A DNA stretch of 64,000 nucleotides from an uncultured Aquimarina sp. (GCA_947502885.1 CANNBP010000004.1:1-64000), one strand, 5' to 3'; counted from the stretch's first letter, positions 46,301-57,389 are shown. Notes: generated by a model from the sequence alone, not told the origin. Made by a program: numbers and translations.

Positions 46301-49123
46301 ATGAATTATTTATTAGTAATCATTTTTACTTTTTTCTTTACCTCTATTTCAGTATTAGGGCAAGGAGAAGCTAACAATTGGTATTTTGGGCAAAACGCTG
46401 GTATCAGTTTTAACACCACTCCTCCTACTATACTTACTGATGGTAAATTAAATACGCTGGAAGGATGCACAAGTATCTCTGATACAGCTGGAAATTTATT
46501 ATTTTATACCGATGGTATTACGATATGGGACAAATCTCATAACATAATGCCTAATGGAATAGGTTTAAAAGGTGATCCCTCAAGTACTTCTTCTGCTTTG
46601 ATTGTACCTCAACCCAATACTCCTAATATATATATTGTTTTTACAGTAGATGAACCGCATCATTTTAATGCCGATGATATCTCTAATACTGTAGATGGAG
46701 ATGGTATAAATAATGGATTTATGTACTCTGTCATTGACATGTCTTTAAATGGAGGAAATGGAGATGTCATATCAGGACAAAAAAACATTCAACTAGTAAC
46801 CTATGATGCTTCTGATCCCATGCAGACTGCTTTTAAATGTTCAGAAAAAATCACAGCAGTAAAAAGTGAAGATTGCAATAACTTTTGGGTAATTACACAT
46901 TTTTTTGACACATTTTATGCTTTCAAAATTAGCCAAACGGGAGTTAATACGGCCCCTATTAAATCCAAAATCGGTACCCCTGTTCCTATTTCAGGGTATC
47001 GTCGTAACGCATTGGGTTATATTAAAGCATCTCCCGAAGGCAATAAAATAGTTGTTGCACATTTTGGATATGCCACCATATTGGGTGGTGAAAGTCCAGG
47101 ACGCACATTACTATATGACTTTGATAATTCGACCGGAGTAATTAGTAATGAAATAGAAGTATCTAATAGTGATTCTCCATATGGAATAGAGTTTTCTCAA
47201 AGTGGCCAACGCCTATATGTTACTTTTGGTGCTGGAAGCATTGGAAATGGCCAAAGCTTTATAAAACAATATAATTTGTCTTTGCCAGACAGTCAAATCG
47301 CTTCTAGTGGCACTAAAATAAAAAATGAAAATAATATTGACTCCTTTGACTTTAGTTCAGGAGCCTTGCAGCTAGCTCCTAATGGAAAAATATATCGAGC
47401 ACAAGGTAAAGTTCTAATACCAGGTAATTACTTGGGAGTTATTGAGAATCCAGAAGAATTAGCTCCAAATATTAACTATATTGAAAAAGGGTTAAACATA
47501 AACATTGATGGTTTGAGAGGTACGCGTCTTGGATTACCCCCATTTATACAATCAATTTTTTCCAAAAACATAGATATTATTAATAACGGTGACCCTAATA
47601 ATGTTAATCTTTCTCTTTGTCAAGGCGATACTTACCGATTGCATTATCAAGATATCCCAGGTGCTACTTATATTTGGTATACTAATGGTACCCAAATTGC
47701 AAATACAGCAAATTTTTTAGACATTTCTACATCAGGAAACTATAGATTAGAATTAGACAAAAATGATGGTAATTGCCCTCTAATTGGTGTTGCCAATGCT
47801 ACATTTTACAAAATACCTATTGCCACCCCCTCAACAATTATACAATGTGACGCTTATCAAAATACTACTGATAACATTACTTTGTTTGATTTAAATCAGG
47901 GGAATGACCGACTTACAATGAATAACACTAATTTTTCTACCAGTTTTTTTAAAGACTTAGCAGATGCCCAAGCGGGTACACCAAAAATTAGTAATCCAGA
48001 TTATTTTATAAATGATCGAAACAATCAAGTCCTTTATGCACGGGTATTTAATAGTAAAAATCCTAATTGCTTTGACATAACTACTGTAACACTTAATGTG
48101 AGTTCGACTGCAATAAATGATGCAAAATTAAGTGGTTGTGATGATGATGGTATAGAAGATGGGTATACTACATTTAGTCTTACAGAAGCTAATGAACAAG
48201 TAATTTCGGGTATTACAACCGCAAATTTGCAATTATCCTATTATACTACTCTTGATGATGCTCTATTAAACAGAAATCAAATAAAAGACTATACTAATAT
48301 CACACAATATTCTAAAGGTGAAGATATCATTTATGCCAAAGCAACTTCTAACGATGGAGATTGTTTTGGAATCAGTAAAGTCGCTTTATTCTTAGAAGAA
48401 TTACCTAATATTGAAACAGAAACAGAGTATACCATGTGTCAAGGCCAAACAAGTATAGAAATAGATGCTGGGTTACTTTCAAACACCAACACTAGAGACT
48501 TTGCATTTTTATGGTCCACCAACGAAACTGAAGAAACTATTTTTGCAAGCGATTCAGGTGTATACACTGTAAAAGTAACAAATACAACAACAGGTTGTTC
48601 TAAAACCAGAACAGTAACAATCATACCTTCGAGTGTGGCTTTTATAGAGTCTATAGATATTAAAGACGCGCGGGATAATAACACAGCAACAGTAAATGTA
48701 AGCGGTCTAGGCAATTATGAATACGCCATAGAAACAAAAGGGGACATAAGTGAATATCAGGATGATCCAACACTAACAAATATTCCTCCTGGATTTCACA
48801 CCGTACATATTCGAGATAAAAATGGTTGTTTACCTATTATCAGTAAGGATATTTCTATTATTGGATTTCCAAAGTATTTTACTCCTAACGGTGATGGGTT
48901 TCACGACTCATGGAATGCCCTAGGGGTATCAAGTGAAATCGCATCAAACTCTTTGCTTTTTATTTTTGATCGTTATGGCAAACTCCTTTCACAGCTAAAC
49001 GCTAGTAGTTCGGGTTGGGACGGAATGTATAATGGAAATCAAATGCCATCAAGCCAATACTGGTTTCGTATTGAATTAGAAGACGGCAGAGTCGTAACAG
49101 GAAGTTTCTCGCTTATTCGCTAA
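46301..49123 (+). CDS. T9SS type B sorting domain protein (paralogue of 1026-4265)
   Basis: 940 residues. The signal peptide is residues 1 to about 21 (ends VLGQ). The N-terminal propeller-like region closely follows the other copy (WYFGQNAGISF, LNTLEGCTSISD, LLFYTDGIT, SSALIVPQPN). Instead of the PKD domain there is an Ig-like segment (CQGDTYRLHYQDIPGATYIWY), followed by tandem strand-rich modules with CDDDGIEDGYTTF. The C-terminal 82 residues are the type B sorting domain (YFTPNGDGFHDSW; GSFSLIR). It is exported by the type IX system to the cell surface; the role is unknown. It has no duplicated leader, unlike the paralogue. Confidence 0.88.
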   Translation: MNYLLVIIFTFFFTSISVLGQGEANNWYFGQNAGISFNTTPPTILTDGKLNTLEGCTSISDTAGNLLFYTDGITIWDKSHNIMPNGIGLKGDPSSTSSALIVPQPNTPNIYIVFTVDEPHHFNADDISNTVDGDGINNGFMYSVIDMSLNGGNGDVISGQKNIQLVTYDASDPMQTAFKCSEKITAVKSEDCNNFWVITHFFDTFYAFKISQTGVNTAPIKSKIGTPVPISGYRRNALGYIKASPEGNKIVVAHFGYATILGGESPGRTLLYDFDNSTGVISNEIEVSNSDSPYGIEFSQSGQRLYVTFGAGSIGNGQSFIKQYNLSLPDSQIASSGTKIKNENNIDSFDFSSGALQLAPNGKIYRAQGKVLIPGNYLGVIENPEELAPNINYIEKGLNINIDGLRGTRLGLPPFIQSIFSKNIDIINNGDPNNVNLSLCQGDTYRLHYQDIPGATYIWYTNGTQIANTANFLDISTSGNYRLELDKNDGNCPLIGVANATFYKIPIATPSTIIQCDAYQNTTDNITLFDLNQGNDRLTMNNTNFSTSFFKDLADAQAGTPKISNPDYFINDRNNQVLYARVFNSKNPNCFDITTVTLNVSSTAINDAKLSGCDDDGIEDGYTTFSLTEANEQVISGITTANLQLSYYTTLDDALLNRNQIKDYTNITQYSKGEDIIYAKATSNDGDCFGISKVALFLEELPNIETETEYTMCQGQTSIEIDAGLLSNTNTRDFAFLWSTNETEETIFASDSGVYTVKVTNTTTGCSKTRTVTIIPSSVAFIESIDIKDARDNNTATVNVSGLGNYEYAIETKGDISEYQDDPTLTNIPPGFHTVHIRDKNGCLPIISKDISIIGFPKYFTPNGDGFHDSWNALGVSSEIASNSLLFIFDRYGKLLSQLNASSSGWDGMYNGNQMPSSQYWFRIELEDGRVVTGSFSLIR

Positions 49124-49168
49124 TTCTATTCCCAGTATTTGGTATCTTTATTGTGAAAAAGAAGCACT

Positions 49169-51175
49169 ATGAAATTCGTACTGGAATCCGAATTCAAACC
49201 TACGGGAGATCAGCCTGAAGCAATACGTCAACTCGTACATGGAATTGAATCTAATGAAAAATATCAAACATTATTGGGGGTAACTGGATCAGGAAAAACC
49301 TTTACTGTAGCTAATGTTATTGAAAAAATACAACGCCCAACTATTGTCTTGGCTCACAACAAAACATTGGCGGCTCAATTATTTTCGGAGTTTAAGCAGT
49401 TTTTTCCTGAAAATGCTATAGAGTATTTTGTTTCATATTATGATTACTATCAACCCGAAGCTTATATTCCTACGTCAGGAACGTATATCGAAAAAGATTT
49501 ATCAATTAATGATGAAATTGAAAAACTTCGATTAAGTGCAACTTCATCTTTACTTTCAGGAAGAAGAGATGTTTTGGTAGTCGCTTCTGTCTCTTGCTTA
49601 TATGGTATCGGAAACCCTGTTGAATTTCAAAAAAACGTAATTTCAATAGAAGCAGGTGAAATCATCTCTCGAACCGCTTTGTTACATAAACTGGTACAAA
49701 GTTTATATTCTAGAACAGAAGCAGAATTTAAACATGGAAACTTTAGAATAAAAGGAGATACTGTTGATATTTTTCCTAGTTATGCAGATGATGCTTTCAG
49801 AATTCATTTCTTTGGTGATGAGGTAGAAGAAATTGAAGCTTTTGATGTACAAACTAATGCCGTAATCGAAAAATATGATCGCCTAACGATATACCCAGCA
49901 AACATGTTTGTGACATCCCCAGAAGTATTGAATTCTGCGATTGATCAAATTGCTCTTGACTTAGGAAAACAAGTAGAGTACTTTAAGGAAATCGGCAAAC
50001 CACTTGAGGCCAAACGATTAGAGGAACGCACAAATTTTGATTTAGAAATGATTAAAGAGCTTGGTTACTGCTCTGGTATCGAAAATTATTCAAGATATCT
50101 TGATGGTAGAAACCCTGGCACAAGACCATTCTGTTTATTAGATTATTTTCCTGATGACTACTTAATGGTGATTGATGAAAGCCATGTCACCATACCACAA
50201 ACTCATGCAATGTATGGTGGAGATAGGTCTCGAAAAGAAAATCTTGTTGAATATGGTTTTAGACTTCCGGCTGCTATGGACAATAGACCTTTAAAATTTG
50301 AAGAGCTTGAAGCAATACAAAATCAGGTTATTTATATTAGTGCTACGCCTGCGGATTATGAACTACAAAAAAGCGAAGGTACCTTTGTTGAGCAAATTAT
50401 TCGTCCAACAGGATTGTTAGACCCTATTATAGAGGTTCGACCAAGCTTAAATCAAATCGATGATTTGATAGAAGAAATGCATAAACGAATCGAGGTTGAT
50501 GAACGTATTTTGGTGACTACCCTAACCAAAAGGATGGCAGAAGAATTGACCAAATATTTAACAAGAATCGAAGTACGATGTCGCTATATACATAGTGATG
50601 TGGATACTCTTGAAAGAGTAGAGATTATGCAAGATTTAAGAAAAGGTCTTTTTGATGTTTTAATCGGTGTGAATCTTTTAAGAGAAGGGTTGGATCTACC
50701 CGAAGTATCATTAGTAGCTATTTTAGATGCTGATAAAGAAGGATTTTTAAGAAATAAAAGGTCATTAGTACAAACGGTAGGAAGAGCAGCTAGAAATGTA
50801 AATGGAAAAGCCATTATGTATGCCGATAAAATTACCGATAGTATGCAAAAAACTATTGACGCAACCGAATATCGTCGTACAAAACAAATGGCACATAACA
50901 CAAAGCATGGTATTACTCCAAAAGCTATTAAAAAATCTTTGGACAGTGTTCTTGCCGGTAAAAAAGTAGAACCCTACACTTTTGAAACTGCTCCTACTCT
51001 TCAAGCTGCAGAAGAAGAAACTGCTTATTATACCAAAGAACAATTAGAAACGCGAATTCGTAACGTGAGAAAAGAAATGGAAAAAGCCGCTAAAGAATTG
51101 GATTTTATGACAGCAGCACGACTTAGAGATGAAATAAAAATGCTACAGGGTAAAATTCAAGATCAAAAAGCATAA
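49169..51175 (+). CDS. uvrB: Excinuclease ABC subunit UvrB
   Basis: 668 residues, the usual length. Walker A in GVTGSGKTF, the DESH box (MVIDESHVT), the beta-hairpin region [13 protein letters not shown], helicase motifs [17 protein letters not shown] and QTVGRAARN, and the C-terminal UVR motif ([15 protein letters not shown]) are all in place. It verifies DNA damage with UvrA and recruits UvrC in nucleotide excision repair. It stands alone, followed by a strong terminator. Confidence 0.97.
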   Translation: MKFVLESEFKPTGDQPEAIRQLVHGIESNEKYQTLLGVTGSGKTFTVANVIEKIQRPTIVLAHNKTLAAQLFSEFKQFFPENAIEYFVSYYDYYQPEAYIPTSGTYIEKDLSINDEIEKLRLSATSSLLSGRRDVLVVASVSCLYGIGNPVEFQKNVISIEAGEIISRTALLHKLVQSLYSRTEAEFKHGNFRIKGDTVDIFPSYADDAFRIHFFGDEVEEIEAFDVQTNAVIEKYDRLTIYPANMFVTSPEVLNSAIDQIALDLGKQVEYFKEIGKPLEAKRLEERTNFDLEMIKELGYCSGIENYSRYLDGRNPGTRPFCLLDYFPDDYLMVIDESHVTIPQTHAMYGGDRSRKENLVEYGFRLPAAMDNRPLKFEELEAIQNQVIYISATPADYELQKSEGTFVEQIIRPTGLLDPIIEVRPSLNQIDDLIEEMHKRIEVDERILVTTLTKRMAEELTKYLTRIEVRCRYIHSDVDTLERVEIMQDLRKGLFDVLIGVNLLREGLDLPEVSLVAILDADKEGFLRNKRSLVQTVGRAARNVNGKAIMYADKITDSMQKTIDATEYRRTKQMAHNTKHGITPKAIKKSLDSVLAGKKVEPYTFETAPTLQAAEEETAYYTKEQLETRIRNVRKEMEKAAKELDFMTAARLRDEIKMLQGKIQDQKA

Positions 51176-51211
51176 TTTTTAAGCCTCACATTATTATTTT
51201 TTAAAAAAGCA

Positions 51212-51244
51212 AAAACGCATTAACTATTAAGGTTAATGCGTTTT
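51212..51244. terminator. Bidirectional terminator after uvrB
   Basis: AAAACGCATTAAC (51212-51224) pairs perfectly with GTTAATGCGTTTT (51232-51244). It lies between two convergent genes. Confidence 0.88.
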
Positions 51245-51284
51245 CAAAAAACAATCAAAAAAACACGTACTTATTAATCTTACA

Positions 51285-51785
51285 TTATTTACTCAAAATA
51301 TCTCTAATGATTTTAAGGTGATGTTTGGTGTGAACTTCTATAAATCGTCTTGATTGTCTTTTATTTAATCCTCCATAAACTGGATGTATATAATTCAATC
51401 TTTCTTCTAAAGATTCTATCTCTTCTATTACATCTCTGGCACGAATAAGTTTCGCAACGAGATCCTTTATTTTCATAGAGGTTTTTTGATGAGGAGAAGT
51501 ATAATGCACGATCTTACCTCTAGGAATATAACCAATAAATAAAGAGAATATATGTCTCATACTTAATTTATCCGTATACCTTTCTGGATTAGAGGTTAGT
51601 AATGCCTTCGAAATTTCGTTAATTACTTCTAGACAATGATTCAAATGCCATGCAACAGATACTTTAGAAACTTTTGCATTATAACTGTCTTTATAAATAA
51701 GATAGTACTCTATTTGATTTAATTCATTTCTAAGAAATTCTCTTTTCGTAAAAGAACTAAACATTTCTATAGCATTTACAATCAT
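51285..51785 (-). CDS. DinB-like four-helix protein
   Basis: 166 residues, no signal peptide. It is predicted all-helical, with conserved histidines in VAWHLNHCLEVINE (around 47-50) and in EVHTKHHLKIIRDIL near the C-terminus, spaced as the metal ligands of the DinB/DUF1569 superfamily. Members are metal-binding proteins, several of them thiol-dependent transferases; the reaction here is unknown. The gene is convergent with uvrB and 35 bp upstream of the TonB-receptor gene end; a damage-response role should not be inferred from uvrB alone. Confidence 0.6.
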   Translation of the reverse strand: MIVNAIEMFSSFTKREFLRNELNQIEYYLIYKDSYNAKVSKVSVAWHLNHCLEVINEISKALLTSNPERYTDKLSMRHIFSLFIGYIPRGKIVHYTSPHQKTSMKIKDLVAKLIRARDVIEEIESLEERLNYIHPVYGGLNKRQSRRFIEVHTKHHLKIIRDILSK

Positions 51786-51820
51786 ACCAATCTAGAATTA
51801 ATTTTATCAGAGAATTTTGT

Positions 51821-54229
51821 TTAGAATTGAAATTTATATCCGAAATCAGGAAAAAAACCTATTTGATCTACCTGATCAACATTATTTGTTAGACGATTAT
51901 ATCGACGAGTAAAGAGATTCGTGTTGTTTGTTACATTTTGAAGATCTATATAAAATTGATGCGAATGTTTTTTGGTTTTACTATTAATTTTATACCCAAC
52001 TTTAACATCCCATCTAAAATAATCGTCGTTTTGTTCACTAAAAGCTATATCCTCTCTTAAGACTTCAAATCCAGCTACCTGAGAAGCTTCAAGGTTTACT
52101 GGAGTATAATATTTACCCCCAGATAAAGTTACTTTGGTATCAAAAGACAATACATCTTTCTTAGATTTTCCGATGGCAAATTCTTTTCCAGCCAACATAT
52201 TTACTACATATCCATTATTAAATGGGGTATTACGTTCTATCCCATCACTGCCTTCATACTTACTCTCGAATAATGAGGTGGTTAATAACCCGTAATATCC
52301 ATCGCTAAAAAACTTCTCAAGAGTAAGCTCAATTCCCTGATTAAACCCTGTTCCCTCATTAACCAAAGATACCCGGTCATTTCCAAAGCCAAAATCTGCT
52401 CCTTCTGTTAAAGAGGAGTAACTAGATGAAAAAGGCTCTACTGCTGCATTATCAATATCTTGATAGTATACTTCTACCTTACCCCTCCATCCTTTATTTA
52501 TTCTTACATCATACCCTAATACATAATGATTACTTCTTACGAAATCTAAATCTCTATTGGTCTGCACCGACTCTCCGTTAATTTCTTCATTCAAAAATAA
52601 TAATGGTAAAGAAATGGGTTGATGATGCATTCCATATCCAAAACTAAAACGGTGTGCACTACCTACTTTATAAGCCAACCCAGCTCTGGGTTCTATGGCA
52701 AATTGTTCATTCAAAGAGCTATACTGACCGTGTAATCCTGCATTTAGCGTTAATTTTTCTGTAAGTCTAAACTGTCCCTGTATATAGGGTTGTACTATAT
52801 CCAAACTTTCATCAATATCTGTAAAAGTAAATAGATCAGGATCTCCATCTCCATCATTATCGGGTTGTTTTTCTCTATCTCGTTGTAAATATTCTACTCT
52901 AAACCTTTCTATCAAAACTCCTGTTCGTATCGTACTTTTATTACTTAATTTAGAATTAAAAAGTGTCGAAAAAGTTAAACGATCCTCAACATTATCTACT
53001 TCGGTATAATTAAGAATACGTTCCTGAGCTGTGTTTTTATCAATAAAACGATCAGCTCTAAACTCATTAGAAGTAAATGACCCCGAGATAATTGTTCTTA
53101 AAAAAGAAGACGAACCAATACCAATTTGATGTTTCAATCCAACTACTCCAAAACCAGAATCTGCATACGAGTTTTCATCTGCTGCAGCAAACAAGTCTTC
53201 TTCATCAATATCATCTCCCAAAAATTCTATATCAGAAGCACCACTGATTCCAAATAAAGAAAAGCTACCTGATTTACCTTTTCCAAAATCTATGTTATAT
53301 GAGATATCATAATAGTTAGGGGTAGCCGATGTACCAGCTGCACCCGATCCTAATAAGCCTATTAATGAATATCTTCCTGCCACAAGAAAAGAACCTTTCT
53401 TTTTTCCAAGCGGTCCCTCTGCCATTGCTTCTACCCCACTAAATGTTCCTATTTGTGCAGAAAATTCGTAATCATCCTTGTTTCCTTTTCTAAACCCCAA
53501 ATCAAACACACCACCAATTGCATTACCATATTCTGAAGGGAATGCCGATGTTATAAAGTCAGAATTTTTTAAAAGGTTAGGATTAAGTGCCGACACTGGG
53601 CTTCCTGTAGTTCCTGCGGTCGAAAAATGATTTGGACTTGGTATAGGCACTCCTTCTAATCTCCATAACAATCCTACGGGAGAGTTTCCTCTCACCACAA
53701 TATCATTTCTGCTATCATCTGGAGCCGAAACTCCCGCAAAATTAGCAGCCAAACGCCCTACATCACTTCTACCACCAGAAAAACGTGTGACTTCCTCAAC
53801 TCCAAATTGACGAGCCGAAACAGAGGTTAACTTGTTAATTGCTTGAGCCTTGTTTGTTTCTGAAGTGATAATAATTTCATCTAGGCTATCAAAAGATTCT
53901 ATCAACCCTACATTGACCACAACATCTTTACCAGAAGTTACAACAATATCAGGTAATGTAATGGATTCAAAACCCAAGAAACTTACTCGTATCATTCTAC
54001 GTCCTAAAGGCACGTTTGTTAAAGTAAAGTAGCCATCTATATCGGTAATTACACCATTAGTTTCTTCTACTTCTAATAATTCGATTGTGGCGCCAACAAG
54101 TGGCATCTCAGATTGTTTATCTACTACAAGCCCTTTGATAACTCCGGTCTGTGCATTTGTGATATACCCTAATACAATAATAAATACAAAAGTTAATTTT
54201 TTCATGATCTGATTACTTGTTTTTTTCAA
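51821..54229 (-). CDS. TonB-dependent outer membrane receptor
   Basis: 802 residues. Signal peptide 1 to about 26. Carboxypeptidase-regulatory-like domain (about 28-110; VDKQSEMPLVGATIELLE, GYFTLTNVPLGRRMIRV), then a TonB box-like SLDEIIITSE, a plug domain (SARQFGVEEVTRFSGG; IVVRGNSPVGLLWRLEG) and a barrel that ends in Phe (DFGYKFQF). There is no SusD partner, so it is a siderophore/metal/peptide-type receptor rather than a SusC. It is divergent from a LytS/LytTR pair with 241 bp between, which may regulate it. The substrate is unknown. Confidence 0.88.
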   Translation of the reverse strand: MKKTSNQIMKKLTFVFIIVLGYITNAQTGVIKGLVVDKQSEMPLVGATIELLEVEETNGVITDIDGYFTLTNVPLGRRMIRVSFLGFESITLPDIVVTSGKDVVVNVGLIESFDSLDEIIITSETNKAQAINKLTSVSARQFGVEEVTRFSGGRSDVGRLAANFAGVSAPDDSRNDIVVRGNSPVGLLWRLEGVPIPSPNHFSTAGTTGSPVSALNPNLLKNSDFITSAFPSEYGNAIGGVFDLGFRKGNKDDYEFSAQIGTFSGVEAMAEGPLGKKKGSFLVAGRYSLIGLLGSGAAGTSATPNYYDISYNIDFGKGKSGSFSLFGISGASDIEFLGDDIDEEDLFAAADENSYADSGFGVVGLKHQIGIGSSSFLRTIISGSFTSNEFRADRFIDKNTAQERILNYTEVDNVEDRLTFSTLFNSKLSNKSTIRTGVLIERFRVEYLQRDREKQPDNDGDGDPDLFTFTDIDESLDIVQPYIQGQFRLTEKLTLNAGLHGQYSSLNEQFAIEPRAGLAYKVGSAHRFSFGYGMHHQPISLPLLFLNEEINGESVQTNRDLDFVRSNHYVLGYDVRINKGWRGKVEVYYQDIDNAAVEPFSSSYSSLTEGADFGFGNDRVSLVNEGTGFNQGIELTLEKFFSDGYYGLLTTSLFESKYEGSDGIERNTPFNNGYVVNMLAGKEFAIGKSKKDVLSFDTKVTLSGGKYYTPVNLEASQVAGFEVLREDIAFSEQNDDYFRWDVKVGYKINSKTKKHSHQFYIDLQNVTNNTNLFTRRYNRLTNNVDQVDQIGFFPDFGYKFQF

Positions 54230-54407
54230 ATCTGAAACATGTTATCTATCATAAAAAATCAAAAAACTTGAACCAGCACTTAACCTATTGAAACGTCAAA
54301 AAAACGACTTAAAGAGTAGATAATCAACTTAGAACTGTAACAGATCAGGTCAACCATAATTTAAAACAACTCAACTTTTAATTTGACAATTGATAGTTTC
54401 TACTCAC

Positions 54408-54415
54408 TAATATTG
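54408..54415 (+). promoter_or_regulatory. Possible promoter of LytS-like gene
   Basis: TAATATTG (one mismatch to TAnnTTTG) with a TTG 22 bp upstream. The predicted transcript start near 54420 favours the ATG at 54471 over the TTG at 54420 as the initiation codon. Confidence 0.4.
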
Positions 54416-54470
54416 CATATTGGTTATGTATATTTACCAATACTATTTAAAGAACCAACCATTACTTTAT

Positions 54471-55550
54471 ATGATATCAAAGAGTTACTTAAAGAAATTA
54501 TTGCTACGTTTTCTTATGGTCAACGTTGTATACTTTCTTGCTAAATCAACAATTGAGCATGGTGATGATGTTGTAGATTTTGATGAACCGGCCTTATTTT
54601 ATTATTTCACTGCTTTCTTTCTTTTTATGTTAGCCTTTGAGACCAATAATTGGTTAATTAGAAAAAATAAACCATCTGGTTTAAACAAAAGTCTTGATAC
54701 AAGTAGTGGAATCAAAATTATGCTTATCAATGTAGTTATTTTAGCTCCAATTACGGCACTTGTATACTACTTAGGAATTTTTGAATTCGATCATATTTTT
54801 AAAATTAGACCTGAAGAACCTTGGTTAAGATTTAGAGTAGATTTTTTTAGAGCGATGTTGTTAGGGTTTGCTATTATTGTTTTTAATCTCTTTTATTACT
54901 CATTAAAACAGAAGAAAGAGTTAGACAACACCATGAACAAACTTAAAAAAGAGGCAATCACATCAAAATATAGATCTTTAAAAAATCAAATAAGTCCGCA
55001 CTTTCTATTCAATAGTTTAAACACACTTACATCTCTAATGTACGAAGACAGAGATTTGGCTTCTGATTTTGTTTCGAGATTAGCCACATGTTACAGGTAC
55101 ATCCTGGATAATCGCGAAGAAGACTTAGTTAGTCTAGAAAAAGAGTTAAATTTTTTAGATTCTTTTATATTCATGATGAATGTGAGACATGAGAAAGCAC
55201 TAACCATTTCAACCCACATTTCTATCGATCCTAAAGAGTATGTAATTCCTACATTATCTTTACAAATGCTGGTAGAAAATGCCTTGAAACATAATTATTA
55301 CTCCAAAGAAAAGCCTTTAGAAATTAGTATTATTTCTATAGAAAAAAGTAGTATTATTATTCAAAATAATCTACATATTAGAAAACAAAAAGAAGAATCC
55401 ACACAATTGGGTCTTAAAAATATTAAAACAAGATATTCTTTTTATACCAATCAAAAAGTAATTATCGAAACAGAAAACAACTATTTCAAAGTTACAATAC
55501 CTTTATTATCAAAAGATATTAAAGAAGTTTCGATCCTAAAAATTTCATAA
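54471..55550 (+). CDS. LytS/YpdA-type sensor histidine kinase
   Basis: About 359 residues. Four hydrophobic helices lie in the first 165 residues, without a recognisable sensor domain. The His_kinase domain follows: KNQISPHFLFNSLNTLTSLMYED contains the phosphoacceptor H in SPHFLFN, then LVSLEKELNFLDSF, VPTLSLQ-type LQMLVENALKHN (N-box) and a weakly conserved G-box. It phosphorylates the LytTR regulator encoded 2 bp downstream. The signal is unknown. The gene is divergent from a TonB-receptor gene. Confidence 0.87.
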   Translation: MISKSYLKKLLLRFLMVNVVYFLAKSTIEHGDDVVDFDEPALFYYFTAFFLFMLAFETNNWLIRKNKPSGLNKSLDTSSGIKIMLINVVILAPITALVYYLGIFEFDHIFKIRPEEPWLRFRVDFFRAMLLGFAIIVFNLFYYSLKQKKELDNTMNKLKKEAITSKYRSLKNQISPHFLFNSLNTLTSLMYEDRDLASDFVSRLATCYRYILDNREEDLVSLEKELNFLDSFIFMMNVRHEKALTISTHISIDPKEYVIPTLSLQMLVENALKHNYYSKEKPLEISIISIEKSSIIIQNNLHIRKQKEESTQLGLKNIKTRYSFYTNQKVIIETENNYFKVTIPLLSKDIKEVSILKIS

Positions 55551-55552
55551 AA

Positions 55553-56311
55553 ATGACAGCTGTAATTGTTGAAGATGAAAGTATAGCCTCCAGACGCCTA
55601 GCAAACCTGATAGAAGAGTTAGCTCCTGAAATCGAAATCATAGGTCAAGTTACCTCTGTCGAAAATGGTGTGCATTGGTTCAAAAACAACCCTTTACCAG
55701 ATTTGATATTTCTGGATATCCAGCTAAATGACGGTTATGGATTTGATATTTTGGACTCGTTAAAAGATCACCCTCCTGTCATATTTACTACTGCTTACAA
55801 CGAATATGCTATAAGGGGGTTTAAATACAACGGACTTGATTATTTATTAAAACCCATTGATAAAAAGGATTTAGAAAATGCATTACTTAAATATAGAAAA
55901 AACAATACTGATGCTACTGCACTACTAAACGACGATAAATTTGAGCGAATTAAAAATTTATTCGCAAAAGAGTATAAACGGCGATTTATGATCAAGATAG
56001 GAAATCAATTCAATACATTTAATGTTGATGAAATTGCTTATTTCAAATCTCATGAAGGTATAATATTCTTACATCCTCATAAAGGAAAACAATACCCTGT
56101 AGAGTATACATTAGATCAGTTAGAAAACATTTTGGATCCTGTGCATTTTTTTAGAATTAACAGAAAATTTATGGTATCTGTTAAAGCGGTTACCGAGATT
56201 CATAGCTATTTTAACAGCAGGTTATTATTAAAATTAGCTCCTATAGACGAAGAACAAATTATTGTTTCTAGAGAACGTACGTCCAATTTTAAAAAATGGT
56301 TGGATCTTTAG
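55553..56311 (+). CDS. LytTR family response regulator
   Basis: 252 residues. The receiver domain (1-120) has VEDESIASRRL, the phosphoaccepting Asp in DLIFLDIQL, TTAYNEYAIRGF and the LKPI lysine. The LytTR DNA-binding domain (about 140-252) is marked by FKSHEGIIFLHPHKGK, NRKFMVSVKAV and IVSRERTSNFKKWL. It binds imperfect direct repeats near promoters. Translation is coupled with the sensor kinase upstream (2-bp gap). Confidence 0.93.
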   Translation: MTAVIVEDESIASRRLANLIEELAPEIEIIGQVTSVENGVHWFKNNPLPDLIFLDIQLNDGYGFDILDSLKDHPPVIFTTAYNEYAIRGFKYNGLDYLLKPIDKKDLENALLKYRKNNTDATALLNDDKFERIKNLFAKEYKRRFMIKIGNQFNTFNVDEIAYFKSHEGIIFLHPHKGKQYPVEYTLDQLENILDPVHFFRINRKFMVSVKAVTEIHSYFNSRLLLKLAPIDEEQIIVSRERTSNFKKWLDL

Positions 56312-56471
56312 ATTTGTTTCGTGGATTACTTAAAAAGTATCCCATCGAATTGATTATTTGTTAACTTATTTACACTCAATTTCGTTGCGTATTTGAGTAA
56401 TCGAATTAACCCAACACAAACCAAGTAGAAAATCCGTGAAGGTTTTGACTTGTAAGATTTATACACATTGA

Positions 56472-57389
56472 TTAAACTTTCCAGCTACCCGTACTTACAT
56501 CAACAACTTGTCCTCCAACCTTTAGGCTATATGAATTGTTTTTAAGTCTTCCTTCGAGGTGTATATATGACTTTCTCTCCATTTGAAACCCTTGCTCTAC
56601 TATTGCTGATACTCGATTTGCTTCATTTTTCAATAAGTAAGCGAGAAAACAACCATTTGCACTTCCTGTAGCTGCATCTTCCATTAAACTTTCATTTTCG
56701 ACACAAAACATTCTAGTATTGAAGTCATTTGAATTATCAAAAGTTTCGTCGGTAACAAAAAACAAAGAAGTCGTTAGACCAGTTGGGCTGTTGGTTTTAT
56801 ACTTCTTGTTTAGTGTTAAAAACGCTATAACTTTTCTTACATCAAGATTTATTTGGTTGATTTTTTCTAAAGTAGTAACGGGAATAATAATATATGGCAA
56901 ACCTGTACTTATTTCTTCTATCGGTTTTTGGAGATTCAAAACCTCTAGCGCGATACCTAATCCACTAGCTATCTCCTGATGTTGGTAAGTGGTAATAAAA
57001 TCTGGCTGCGCTTGTTCCATTATCAAATGACTTTTATCAATATCATGAATAGAAGTTAAATCAATAGTAATGTTTGAATGTTCTAAATCAAGGACTATAC
57101 TTTCTTTTGGTTTTGGTAATAAATATTTTGAAATAACAAATGCAGTTCCTAATGATGGGTGGCCTGCAAAAGGCACTTCATATTCAGGTGTAAAAATTCT
57201 AACATCAAAAGTTTCATCGTTATGATTCTCTTTGATGAATGTTATTTCAGAAAAATTAAGTTCTCGTGCAATATTGAGCATATTTTCGGTAGAAACTTGG
57301 TTTTCAAAATCAATGAAGACTGCTAGTTGATTTCCTCCGTATTTTAATGAGGTAAAAACATCTACTATATAATATTGTATTTCTATCAT
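56472..57389 (-). CDS. PhzF family isomerase
   Basis: 305 residues, with two similar alpha/beta halves. GGNQLAVF, the catalytic-Glu segment NFSEITFI, the conserved FTPEYEVPFAGHPSLGTAF, MEDAATGSANGCFLAYLL and a C-terminal EGRLKNNSY are typical of PhzF/YddE. The family isomerises small amino-containing substrates (as in phenazine synthesis), but most chromosomal copies have no known substrate. No phenazine genes are nearby. It stands alone. Confidence 0.9.
   Translation of the reverse strand: MIEIQYYIVDVFTSLKYGGNQLAVFIDFENQVSTENMLNIARELNFSEITFIKENHNDETFDVRIFTPEYEVPFAGHPSLGTAFVISKYLLPKPKESIVLDLEHSNITIDLTSIHDIDKSHLIMEQAQPDFITTYQHQEIASGLGIALEVLNLQKPIEEISTGLPYIIIPVTTLEKINQINLDVRKVIAFLTLNKKYKTNSPTGLTTSLFFVTDETFDNSNDFNTRMFCVENESLMEDAATGSANGCFLAYLLKNEANRVSAIVEQGFQMERKSYIHLEGRLKNNSYSLKVGGQVVDVSTGSWKV

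Noticed and set aside
56472..57389. Phenazine biosynthesis locus
   Set aside because: Only the PhzF-like gene is present; it is common outside phenazine pathways and has no phz neighbours here.
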